DNA of 64,000 nt. It comes from Hyperoodon ampullatus. Its lineage: Eukaryota > Chordata > Mammalia > Artiodactyla > Ziphiidae. The notes under the pieces are model-generated. The model was not told the DNA's origin, made no database searches, and worked only from the letters and a program-made list of their open reading frames with translations. Position numbers and translations under genes: made by a program. Below, piece after piece: positions 47,155 to 56,424 of this stretch (within the stretch, counting starts at the first letter, position 1; each line of letters begins with the position of its first letter). The stretch spans positions 5,570,632 through 5,634,631 of the forward strand of contig OX457057.1 of the NCBI GenBank assembly GCA_949752795.1. The letters run 5' to 3'.

Positions 47155-47338
47155 CAGTGGGTCTCAACTGGGGCCAGTTTTGTCCCCCAGGGGGTAACAG
47201 GCAATGTCTAGAGATTTGGGGGAGGGGGCGGGGGTTAATGGCATCTCACCAGAGGCCCGGGGTGCTGCTGGGTGGTCCCCCACCGCAGACGATGATCTGG
47301 TTCCAAGGGTGAGTGGTGCCCAGGTTGAGAAAGCCCGG
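47155..47338 (+). mobile_element. MER20 (hAT-Charlie) next to the exon
   Basis: GTGGGTCTCAACTGGGGCC, 'ccagttttgtcccccagggg', 'caggcaatgtctagagattt', 'aatggcatctcaccagaggc' and 'gcccaggttgagaaagcc' follow MER20 order. It is more diverged centrally than the copy at 26334. It ends about 95 bp before the coding exon and leaves the branch-point region intact. Confidence 0.7.
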
Positions 47339-47398
47339 CGTGGAGATGCTCAGCCTGTCTGTACCTGCTGGGGTGACCTCGGGCCGGCTCCGTACCAC

Positions 47399-47433
47399 CC
47401 TCATGCTGCCAGTGTCTGTGCTCTCCCCCCCAG
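47399..47433 (+). other. CAMTA1: 3' splice site of the CAMTA1 exon
   Basis: A pyrimidine tract (TGTGCTCTCCCCCCCAG) ends in the AG at 47432-47433, directly before the phase-0 codon AAC. A CTCAT at 47400-47404 fits the loose branch-point pattern yUnAy, with its A at 47403, 30 nt before the AG. The branch point is inferred; the acceptor itself is well supported by the protein match. Confidence 0.9.
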
Positions 47434-47587
47434 AACCCCGACATCGTCCTGGTGCACTACCTGAACGTCCCGGCCATCGAGGACTGCGGGAAGCCCTGCG
47501 GCCCCATTCTCTGCTCCATCAACACCGACAAGAAGGAGTGGGCGAAATGGACCAAGGAGGAGCTCATCGGGCAGCTGAAGCCCATGT
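47434..47587 (+). CDS. CAMTA1: CAMTA1 coding exon, C-terminal part of CG-1 DNA-binding domain
   Basis: This single internal exon belongs to calmodulin-binding transcription activator 1, a nuclear transcription factor with a CG-1 DNA-binding domain, a TIG domain, ankyrin repeats and IQ motifs. It is 51 codons plus one base, starting in phase 0 with Asn-Pro-Asp-Ile-Val and ending Gln-Leu-Lys-Pro-Met plus a T that opens the next codon, expected to be Phe. The peptide contains NPDIVLVHYLNVPAIEDCGK and KKEWAKWTKEELIGQLKPM, which match vertebrate CAMTA1 as I know it. CAMTA2 differs at several of these positions, for example Leu in place of Ile after VPA and a different stretch after DCGK, so CAMTA1 is preferred. 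By recollection the segment lies near residues 171-221, covering the end of CG-1 and the linker after it. The frame is open and an AG acceptor and GTGAGT donor bound it exactly. No other exon of the gene was found in the window. Confidence 0.97.
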
Positions 47588-47593
47588 GTGAGT
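47588..47593 (+). other. CAMTA1: 5' splice donor of the CAMTA1 exon
   Basis: GTGAGT follows the split codon (CCC ATG T|GTGAGT). A purine R at +3 and AGT at +4 to +6 make this a strong U1-type donor despite the T at -1. It leaves the reading frame in phase 1. Confidence 0.92.
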
Positions 47594-48799
47594 AGGCGCG
47601 GCCGGCCGGCCAGGGTCACCCAGGCAGGGCCAGAGGCCCTCCGGGGCCTGGGGATCCGGGGGTGGGAGCCCCCTTCTGCTCGGATGACAGTGAACTTAGC
47701 TTTTACCAGGACCCTGCCCAATTCCACCCGGTCCTCGGGGGCTCCCTATGCGACAGCCAGGACCCAGATGTCAGCCCACGTTACAGATGAGAAAAGTGGG
47801 TCCCAGAGCACAAAACCCGTGGGTGAGGGGCAGAGTGGAGAGCGCCTGGGACCTCCGTCTTGCAGGCCGCAGACAGGAGCGCGGTGGCCGTCCGGGGCGG
47901 GAGAGGCCTGTGGCCCGCGGCCAGGCTGGCCAGCCTCCTGCCCTTGGCCCATCTGCTCCTGGACACGGGGCACCCTTGGCTCCCAGACAGGGAGGCACAC
48001 AAATAGTGGGGACTGAGCTGGATTTCATTTTGTCGGCAAAGTGACGCTGCCGGGAGCATCTGCCAGGAGCGGAGCTCTGAAGGCAAAACACAGAGCCCAC
48101 CCGCAAGGCCGGGACACGGCTGGTGCCCGGTTTCCACGGGCAGCCGCCGGGGGCCCTCGGTGGCCTCTCCTGCTGCCCGGACGGAGGGCTCAGGGAGAAC
48201 AGACCCGGGGAAAGCCGTCCAGTGCACAGGGCCCTGGGTTCCGGAACATTGATCTCTGAGGCTCAGGGCAAAGACCTGTCATCATACTGGACCTCAGGGA
48301 GCTGGTCAACGGGGCCATCAGAACCTGTGGGCCTCTTGGAAGTTGGGCTGCGGGGAGGAAACACGTCCAGGGAGCAGCTGAAATGTCCTTTCCTGGGCGC
48401 AGTGAGTGTCCGGGCCATGCTGAGGCCACATGGCACCTGCAGTGACCAGCTCATCTTGAGAAGCCTTCGGTGCTCAGAATAGAGGATCCCCCCACCAGCC
48501 ACAAGGTTGGGGATGGGGTCAGGAGGGACAGGGTTCTGAGTAGGGAAGTGGACCTCCAATAGGCTGATGGTCCAGCCCGCCAGGGGGCTGGACCCCAAGG
48601 CTGAGGTCCACCCCCGTGCTGTCCTCCTGAGCCGTGTGCCCATGGGGAGGCTTTGGCCAGCTCGGCCTTGCTGCCGCCACCAGGAACTAAAGCCAGGAGG
48701 CCCAGGGCCTTCCAGGCTCAGGCTGTGCCCGGTGGAACCCTCCTCAACTGCAGCTCTGACCAGAGCCGCCCTGTTGAAACCACCTGGTGCCCTCAGGAC
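47594..48799. other. GC-rich intron after the exon
   Basis: Fairly CpG-rich at 47860-48180 (GAGCGCGGTGGCCGTCCGGG), possibly a small CpG cluster. 47765-47830 may be a MIR scrap. No further exon found. Confidence 0.35.
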
Positions 48800-49235
48800 G
48801 GAGCATGAGCTCCTGGGTGTGCCCGCAGCTCATCCACCTGTGACCCCACGCCACTGCCCCTGCCCTCCTGGGGCTTCCTGACGGCTGGTCCCTCCACCAG
48901 AGCCGCCGTCACCCTTCCCTCTGCCTGGCTGTCCCCACCTTCACCTGCCAACCCACCTCATCCTTCCGCCCTCAGCCCAAATAGCGCCTCTTCCACTGGC
49001 CCTCCCAGACCACCCAACCGGGACTCCACCACCGAGACCCCCAGGGAGACATAAGAATGAATTCAGTCTCCTTAACCAGAAGGGGACACGCAAGCCTCTT
49101 CAGAGCTCTGCGGAGCACCCAGAAACTTGGGAGACATCCCAGCTATTTCCCGTGAACCTTCCCCACCTTGCGCTCCTCGGGGCCCCGCACCGTGCTGGCA
49201 CGTGGAAGGCTCTCTGTAAATATCTGTGAGGGGGC
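48800..49235 (+). repeat. L2 LINE, sense, decayed
   Basis: 'acccttccctctgcctggct', 'cagcccaaatagcgcctctt' and 'tggccctcccagaccaccca' match the ORF2 tail. 'ccgtgctggcacgtggaagg' then 'ctctctgtaaatatctgtga' matches the L2 3' end. Confidence 0.6.
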
Positions 49236-50345
49236 TGGGTAAGCGTGGCTGGGCCCAGCTTGATCCCCTCTCCGCAGGGGCCCGAGCACCTGACAGAGGC
49301 CCCCGGTGTCCAGGCCCTGAGAGCCGGAGCTGCCCCGTGGCACCCCTCCAAGGCCAGGCCAGGGGCTGGAGAGCAGGGCAGTGGTGCTGGGTCCGCTCGG
49401 CGCCCCGCCCACCCATGCCTTCCATTCCGTGGTGGCTAAATGTGCAGGGCTTGTACCTGACCTTGGGTTTCCTCCCCCAGAACTGCCCACATTTCCTCTT
49501 TGGCAGAGCCTTGGCTGGGTGGGAGCAATGGCTCTGATAACCGCTGGCACTGGCCCCACCCCGCCAGGCCAGTCGAGTCCGGGCAGCCGGGAGCTGCAGG
49601 TGCGCACCTGGTTCTGTGACTGCTTCGCTGTGTGACCTCAGGCCGATCACTCACCCTCTCAGAGCCCTAGTTCCCTTTCTGGACAGTGAGAGAAAGAATC
49701 CAGCAGTCTCTGTACCAAGACCAGCAGCATCCGGCCACCTCCGAGGGGCCCAGCTTGGCTCCTGGGCCTCTGCAGACCCGGGTCCAAGGCACTGAAGCCA
49801 CTGTTTCATCTCATGTCCTGGGAGGTTCCAGAGATGAGTTAGCCAGAGATTAGCCAAGGGGATGTTCCCGAGGGAAGAGATACATTTCAAGGTGGCCACC
49901 CCAGGCAGAGGCTCTGGCTTGGGCCCTCTTAACACCTCTCAGCACACACTGATGGCCGTTTTCTTGTAAGCCACCCCGTGGCCCCTTGCCTTCCCATTCT
50001 TTTATCTGAGCTGCTTCCTTTTTCTCCCCTCATTGCCTCCACCCCCTTACAACAGCCCCCATCCTCAGAAGGGGCCCCGCCTGGGCAAAGTCCCCCTCCC
50101 ACACAGGAGCCTGCCTGAGTCCAACAGGAATGCCACCTCCCACAACAGGCAAGGGGATGAAGCCATGAACTCCAGGGGCTGGAAACCAGACCTCGGTCCT
50201 CCTCTGATGCTTAACTGTGAATGCCTTTTAAAAGTCTGCAGTGCATCAAGGAAATTATGTAAAACTACAACAAACACCCCATAAAGCTAATCACACTTGG
50301 GTCCCTGGTGTCCAGACATGAGAACAGCGAGGTGCAGTCACTCAG
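49236..50345. other. Intron with MIR fragment
   Basis: 49595-49697 looks like sense MIR ('tgggttctgtgactgc'-like, 'gctgtgtgacctcaggccga', 'cctagttccctttctggaca'). The rest is unassigned. No gene. Confidence 0.4.
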
Positions 50346-50346
50346 G

Positions 50347-50388
<42 letters not shown>
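50347..50388. repeat. (GT)n microsatellite
   Basis: About 42 bp of GT with GC interruptions at both ends (GTGTGCGTGT and GTGTGCGTAG). Confidence 0.95.
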
Positions 50389-51009
50389 AGCTCTGCTTAG
50401 ACACGCACAGCCCGGAAACACAGCCCGGGAAATACGGCTCCCATAAAAGCTTTAGATGCCGATTGGGGTTGGAACACACACAGGGCACCAGCTACCCGTG
50501 TTCGGGGAAAGCAGAGGTATGCTGGGAGCCAGGAAGGCATCAGATTGGCTTCCACAATCAGGCATGCCACCCCGGCGCTGGAGCCAAACACGTTAGCTTC
50601 ATCACATTTTCACACAAATCACAATCTTTCGAAGACTTCACAGGTTGACTTCCTGATGTTTCCAAATTTCTCTGCCCTGCAGCAGAGTTGCCAGTGGTTT
50701 AGTCAAAATGTTGTGCTCATCCGTGGTGAAGTGAGACTCTGCTCAGCCTTCGCCTCACCTGTTGACGATGGGGTGGGGAGATCCTACAGACCCCAACTTC
50801 TGAGCCAGACTGATTCCAAGAACCCCACCTTGATTCTTGCAGGGGTGCCCTTTAGTCCTATGGGGGCTTCCCTTCAACCTGCAAACTGAGGGATGCCTCC
50901 TCCAGACTAAAAATAACAAAGACAAGGGGGAAAAATGAAGATATCTGATAGGAATTCCCAGTCTATTTCCAACAATGCTTCCCATCTTTTGCAGTCCCTT
51001 CTGTGGTAT
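50389..51009. other. Unique intron
   Basis: No gene or recognised repeat. Confidence 0.3.
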
Positions 51010-51425
51010 TTAGAATATGGGTCCTGCTGCTGTGACAAGGACAAAAAGAATAGTGGCTTAAAGCTGACTTCTCTTTCACAGAGAAATTCAGGGTTGACGG
51101 GGCAGCCTCACAGTGTCAGGGGTCAGATCAGCTGCCCAGGCTCTTTCCAGTTGGTTGCTCTGCCATCCCTAGGGTGTTGCCCTCTTTATGTGGTCCAAGA
51201 TGGCTGCTCCAGCACCTGCCATCATAACTGCATTCCAACCAGTGGGAAGGGAAGAAGGGAAGGTGGAGGACAAACTTCATCCCTTTAAGGACGGGGACCA
51301 GAAGTGGCACACAACACTTCCACTCATATATCATTGGCTAGAATTTGGTCATAGGGTCACCCCTCGTTGGCAAGGGAGTCTGGGAAGTAGAGTCTTTTCT
51401 AAGCACTACCATCCTAACCTCCTTT
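51010..51425. repeat. Ancient interspersed repeat, family not assigned
   Basis: 'tatgtggtccaagatggctg', 'ctccagcacctgccatcata', 'cagaagtggcacacaacact', 'catatatcattggctagaat' and 'ggcaagggagtctgggaagt' are landmarks of a common old mammalian repeat. I do not recall its name reliably. Confidence 0.5.
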
Positions 51426-53269
51426 GGGGAATAGGGTTCTGCATGTGAGTCCTTCAGGGCTGAGTAGAGCCAAGTGCAGCCTAGGGTGCCTCCTGTAAGG
51501 CCTCAGCTGAGAATTGCTCAGCTCAGCTCAGCTCAAGGCCTGAGGAGGATTGCCCCGGGTCCCATCCGTCTGAGGGTTGGAGTTTATGGAACTCAAGTGA
51601 ATATGATCTAAAGGTCAGCACGTCTCATCCTGGAAACTCCAGGGTATGTTCCAGCGCAGCTGGTCTGAGAGGCCACCCACTTTGGACCTGGTGAACTGCC
51701 ATAGTGTGAGCGGGGGCTGGGCAGGTGGGATCCGCTCCTCCCGGGTCCACCTTGAGTGGGAAGAATGATGGGCACGACAAGCTCTGTGCCTCGGTCCCGC
51801 CAACCTGGCAGGAAACTTGCTCAGTGATCCTCGGCTGCCCCGAGCCACGGTGGCCCGAGCCCTCCACCCTCAGGGAGTCAGATGGAGCCAGTTCCCTTGG
51901 AGTGGACCCTCAACTCTGAGCGCTGCGGCTTTCTGCCCTGCCCCATTCCTTGGCAGCCCACGAGGGGACGGGACGCCAGCCGCTCCCCAGCTAGCAGGTG
52001 GTGAGGCTTTTCCATCCGGAGTGAGGGATGAGGGCGTGAGATTTAAGCTGGTTCGCGGCCCTTCCCCAGCTGTCCCCCTCTCCTTGGGGCTCCGCTTGGA
52101 GCGCCCTAGCCGGCCAGGTGGCCCTGCATTGCCCAGCAAGGCCTGGGCCTCCCCGCAGGTCTCCCTGGGCCCAGAGGCCACTGGCGGCTCCACCGGCTAC
52201 CTCTGGGCTTGGCTCTGCTCTCGCTGTCTTCCTGGAGCCCCTCTGTCATTGCTCAGGGGTCCTGGGGCCTCAGTGGCACTGGGTGGGCAAAGCAGGAGAG
52301 CTGGCTGGGGAGCCCCCATGCCGACGTCCATGCACACCTCAGTGCACACATGCACACACGGCCCACCACCCACAGGGACATGCGCGGGGACGCACGTGTG
52401 AGTCAGCAGGGCTCAGTTTTCTAGCCCCTCCAGCCCCAAGGCTCTCTCCAAGAGCCCTTCAACACACCACCACCGTCCCCTCCCCGGCTCAGGTGGGGAC
52501 CCCGGCACTGTCTGGGCCAGAGCAAGTGCCTGACCCTCCCCCTGAAAGTGGGTGAAGCGGCAGTGAGGGCGGGGGATGGGTAGAAGAACAGACCTGGGAG
52601 GGTGGAGGGTGGGTCCCAGCTCCTCCTCTGACCAGCAACGGCCTGGCACAGGTCACCCCAGCTCTCTGAGCAGCACCGTCCTCCTTCAGGGCGGGAGTGA
52701 TCATGGGCCCTTCCCTGCGGCCCCGTGGCTGTCAAACGACATCGTGGACACAAAGTATGTAGGTGTCGGGGCTGCGTCGGAGCCAGAAGGCCAGTCCTCT
52801 CTCTTGAGTTTGAGCGCTCAGACCCTGCCAAGCCCTGTGCTGAGGGGCATCAGCAAAGACCAGCTGGACAGTCCCTCGGGCACTCCTGCGCCACCAACAC
52901 CGAACCGGAACAGGCTTCTAGAACCTCTGCCCTGAGCTCAGCCCAGTGCCAGCCTGTGGACGCTGCCAGGTGGGGAAAAGCCCGGGCCCTGCCCTCAGGA
53001 AGACAAACCCAAGAGGCCGGACCGGCTGAGGGGCCCGAAGCAGATGGCCTGAGAGCAGAATACATGGCTCTGCCTTCAAGTGCCCAGACGTTCAGGAGAT
53101 CCAGGCCCGGAGCAGTCGGGAGGCTCCCTGTCCCCCCTGGCCTGGAAGAACGTGCGGGACAGACGGGAGGCAGGGAGGCTAGGTGGGCAGCATGAAGGAG
53201 GGAGCAGGCAGGGGCACACACAGGTGTGGCACTGAGGTGACTGCAGTGAGCCTCACGTTTGAGGCTTAA
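51426..53269. other. Unique GC-rich intron
   Basis: 51508-51533 has a GCTCA tandem run. 52600-52690 may be a MIR scrap ('ggcctggcacaggtcacccc'). No gene; long frames reflect GC content. Confidence 0.35.
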
Positions 53270-53795
53270 AGGGCACACTGAGTACGAAGTGATGGAAATC
53301 GCATGGAGTGAGAGGTGTAGATGTCATGGGAGCACAAGGGCGTGGAGCCGTGTTAAGGGTGGGGGTAGAGGCCAGGTTGAGTGTGAGGTGGTAAAGGTCA
53401 GGTTGACGGTGCGGGGGGTAGGTGGAAGTCACATTGAGTACACAGGAGTGGAGGCATACTGTGGAAGCCGTGTTGAGTGTGAGGCAGGAAGTTATGTCAA
53501 GAATGAAGTGATAAAGTCCATGTTGGTAGTAGGGATGGAGGCCATGTTGAGTGTGGAGAGGGGCGGAGGCCATGTTGGTAGTGAGGGTAGAAGCCATGTT
53601 GGTAGTGAGGGTAGAGGCCATGTTGTGTGTGGAGATGTGTGGAGGCCTTGTTGGTAGTGAGGGTGGAGGCCATCCATATTCAGTGTGGGGATGGAGGCCG
53701 TGTTGAGGGTAGGTGGGCAAAGACCAAGTCATGTATAAGGTGATGAAGACCATGTTGATGGTGGGTGGAGCCCATGTTGAGTGTGGGGTTCAAGT
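53270..53795. repeat. Degenerate minisatellite, unit about 24 bp
   Basis: About 20 imperfect copies of a unit like GAGGCCATGTTGGTAGTGAG. The purest stretch is 53555-53670. Because 24 is a multiple of three, the minus strand reads a periodic eight-residue pattern (such as TNMASTLT) over 166 codons. That is a consequence of the repeat and not evidence of a gene. Confidence 0.85.
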
Positions 53796-55084
53796 GTGCC
53801 CCCCTAGCTCCCCGAAAGCCTCAGTTCTCCCAGTCACCTTGGTCCCTGGGCTTCTGCAGCCTATAGGTGTTCCAGAAGCCAGGGTGTCAGCCCCTCCCTG
53901 TGCGCCCTCCGGGGGAGCACAGCCTCTGTGCCTCCGTGAGGCCGGGAGAGCAAGCCACGGGGACCCGGCAAAGGCAGGGTGGCTGGAGACAGGAACCCCC
54001 TTGCTGAGGCGTGGCTGCTGCAGCGGAGACCAGAAGGAATAGGCTGGCTCTCAGCGGCGTCTTCCAGGAGCTACTCACCCCGCAGGTTAAGCCAACAGTG
54101 AGGTCCCTCCAACTCCAGAGCCCCCGGCCCTTCCTCCGCCTGCTGGGGCTGACCTTACTGTTGCCACACCCAAGCCTCAGGTTGTATGTCAAGGCGCCTG
54201 TTGTTTTTTCATCATTTTCCAGACAAAGACCAAAGACCCAGTAAGAGGGGTGGTGTTTATTTGTTTTGCTTTTTTGCTTAGATTGTCATCCTGGTGATTA
54301 TAGAACATCAAGAAGTAAAATCAACAAAGGCTTTCCTTTCTGGGGCCCACACCAAACCGGTTCCTGGTCGACTAGCGCCACCTGGTGGCCTGCAGCAGCA
54401 GAGCGGCTCAGAGACGTGACCTCTCCGGAGGCGTCCCACTCCCTAGCCTGGGATGGGAGTAGGCAGGCAGGGGGCACGACCCACCCCTGCCCGTGGACGT
54501 CGTGCCGGGAAACTGCTCTGTGATTCTGGATCGGGGAGGGGGATGGGGGGGCTGGAACAGACAGAAGGGGGCCCTAGGGAGCCTCCTCTCCCATGCGGTC
54601 TGTGCTGATCAGGCATAGCCTGGCCGGTTGCAGGTGGAGGGGCTGGCAGCTTCGCCCGTGACCAGGAACGCGTGCTTCAAGTCTCAGTCTGGATGATGGA
54701 GGGACACCTGCAAAGCAAGTCGCGTAGGTGCTGTCCCCACGGAGCTGCACGTGAGGACACAGTGAGTTGGGAGGGAAAGGTGGGGGGTAGATCAGTCCAG
54801 GGAAAGGGGAAGCTGTTGTCACCCAGGGCTGGAAGGTTTCTTTCTGGCCAGAAATATTCAATTAGCAGCCTTTTCCAGCGTTCCCATCTCTGGAGTTAGA
54901 CTCAGGGTAGGAGTGAGAGACCGGGAGTCAGGGATGAGTGTGCGCACCTCCAGGCCGCCCACCACGGGGGCTCAGGGAAGCCAGAGCAGCTGTGGTTCCC
55001 CCACCTCTCGCTACCCACCACACCCTGCCAGTCCTTCAAGGCCTGCAGAGCCTGGGCACAGACATGGGCTCAGTGCCGGGAGCA
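53796..55084. other. Unique intron around a CTCF-like site
   Basis: No gene or repeat assigned, except the CTCF-like motif listed separately. Confidence 0.3.
54373..54390 (-). promoter_or_regulatory. Strong CTCF-like motif, reverse orientation
   Basis: The minus strand reads GGCCACCAGGTGGCGCTA, a full match to the CTCF core CCACNAGRKGGCRS with the favoured trailing CTA. It lies 6.8 kb downstream of the exon and faces the forward motif at 42309. Binding is inferred from sequence. Confidence 0.6.
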
Positions 55085-55320
55085 GTGGCCCATATCAGAA
55101 CCTCCGGGGCAGGTTGATAAAAGGCAGGGCCTTAGGAATCTGATTTTTTTTTTTTTTTTTTTTGCCATGAAGCTTGCGGGATCTCAGTTCCCTGACCAGG
55201 GACTGAACCCGGGCCAGGGCAGTGAAAGCGCGGACTCCTAACCACTAGGCTGCCAGGGACGTCCCAGGAATCTGAATTTTTTAACAAGCAAGATTCTCCT
55301 GCTTTTTGAGAGACCCTAGC
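55085..55320 (+). repeat. MER5A-like hAT fragment split by a SINE
   Basis: 'ggcccatatcagaacctccg', 'gggcaggttgataaaaggca' and, after the SINE, 'ggaatctgaattttttaaca' resemble the MER5A centre ('atcagaatcacctgg ... aacaagc'). Weak match. Confidence 0.4.
55144..55265 (-). mobile_element. Short tRNA-derived SINE, reverse, with TSD
   Basis: T-tract, 'ggatctcagttccctgacca', GGGACTGAACCCGGGCC, 'actcctaaccactaggctgc' and CAGGGACGTCCC are the reverse of the CHR-type head. AGGAATCTGA repeats at 55134-55143 and 55266-55275. Confidence 0.88.
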
Positions 55321-56013
55321 CTAATGCAGTTTCCAGCGAGAAGCCAGCCAAGGAGCCCTGTTGCAGAGATCAGGGTCGGCCCCTTTTTGGGGCCACAGAC
55401 CTCTTTGGGTATCAGCTGATTCTCAGATCCATGTGGAAGTGAGGCTGGCACCGGAGGCAATGCTGATCTTGAACTTGTGCAAAGAGTAGGGTGTATCACT
55501 TCTGGGTGTTTCAGGACCCCGTGACGTCTTTCCATAGACTCTGGATTAAGACATGGTACCAACCCTAGAAGTTTCCTTGGGTTGAACGTTAGATGTTAGT
55601 GTCAGGCCCATAATGGGGTCTTGCCAGACACTTACTGACTGGAAGTCATGAGAAACCCTGGAGCCCCATAAAGGGAAGCACATCTGCATCCCCGTGGTGG
55701 GCCCAGGGCCCAGGACCGCAGCTCTTTCCCTAAGTGCAGAGGCGTTAACAGTGGGTGAAGCCTGTGAGGCCCAGGCTTCTGCCTGTGTCAGCGGGATTTG
55801 GAGTCACGGAGGGAGGCGGTTCAGTACACAAGGGCCTGGGGAGGAGTCCCCTGTCCATCTTGCTTGTCTCTTTGCTTAGGAGCTGCAGGGATGAAGAGCA
55901 GGCAGGGTGGGTCTCCTTACATCTCCCACTCTCTCTAGGACGCCTCCCGGGCACCCCCCAGCCTGGCGCAGGGGAGAGCAGGCAGTGGAGAGGCCGGAAG
56001 AGGCAGGGCTGAT
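55321..56013. other. Unique intron
   Basis: No gene or recognised repeat. Confidence 0.3.
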
Positions 56014-56424
56014 TTGTTTTCTTTAATTGAAGTCTAGTTGCTTTACAATGTTGTGTTAGTTTCAGGTGTACAGCACAGTGATTCAAATGTATACATATAT
56101 ACATATCTATTCTTTTTGTCGGATTCTTTTCCCTTATAGGTTACTACAAAATATTGAGTATAGTTTCCTGTGCTCTACAGTAGGTCCTTGTTGGTTATCT
56201 ATTTTATATGTAGTCGTGTGGATATGTTAATCCCAAACTCTTAATTTATCCCTCCCCGCACTTTCCCCTTTGGTAACCAGGAGTTTGTTTTCTATGTCTG
56301 TGAGTCTCTTTCTGTTTTGTAAATAAGTTCATTTGTTCCTTTTTTTTTTTTTTTGAGATTCCACATATATGCAATATCATACCATATTTGTCTTTCTCTG
56401 TCTGGCTTACTTCACTTAGTAGGA
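56014..56424 (-). mobile_element. L1 LINE 3' end, 5'-truncated
   Basis: Reverse L1 3' UTR: 'tttaattgaagtctagttgc', 'agtttcaggtgtacagcaca', 'cctgtgctctacagtaggtc', 'ggtaaccaggagtttgtttt', 'ctgtctggcttacttcactt'. It ends near 'agtaggata'. The flanks AGGGCTGATTT and AGGCTGGTTTT may be an eroded duplication. Same orientation as the L1 at 31142, different subfamily sequence. Confidence 0.88.

Larger units (their letters stand above)
1..47433 (+). other. CAMTA1: CAMTA1 intron, 3' part
   Basis: Everything upstream of the coding exon is read as the 3' part of the preceding CAMTA1 intron. No other coding exon with recognisable homology and splice sites was found on either strand. The preceding exon should end with the Cys-Tyr-Trp-Leu-Leu-Gln segment of CG-1, and I did not find it. 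More than 47 kb of intron fits the very long 5' introns known for mammalian CAMTA1. An unrecognised noncoding RNA or alternative first exon inside the intron cannot be excluded. Confidence 0.85.

Noticed and set aside
47313..47591. 92-codon + frame overlapping the CAMTA1 exon
   Set aside because: It reads the exon in a different frame from the conserved CG-1 peptide, so it is a shadow.
53253..53753. 166-codon minus frame with an 8-residue repeat
   Set aside because: A direct consequence of the 24-bp minisatellite.
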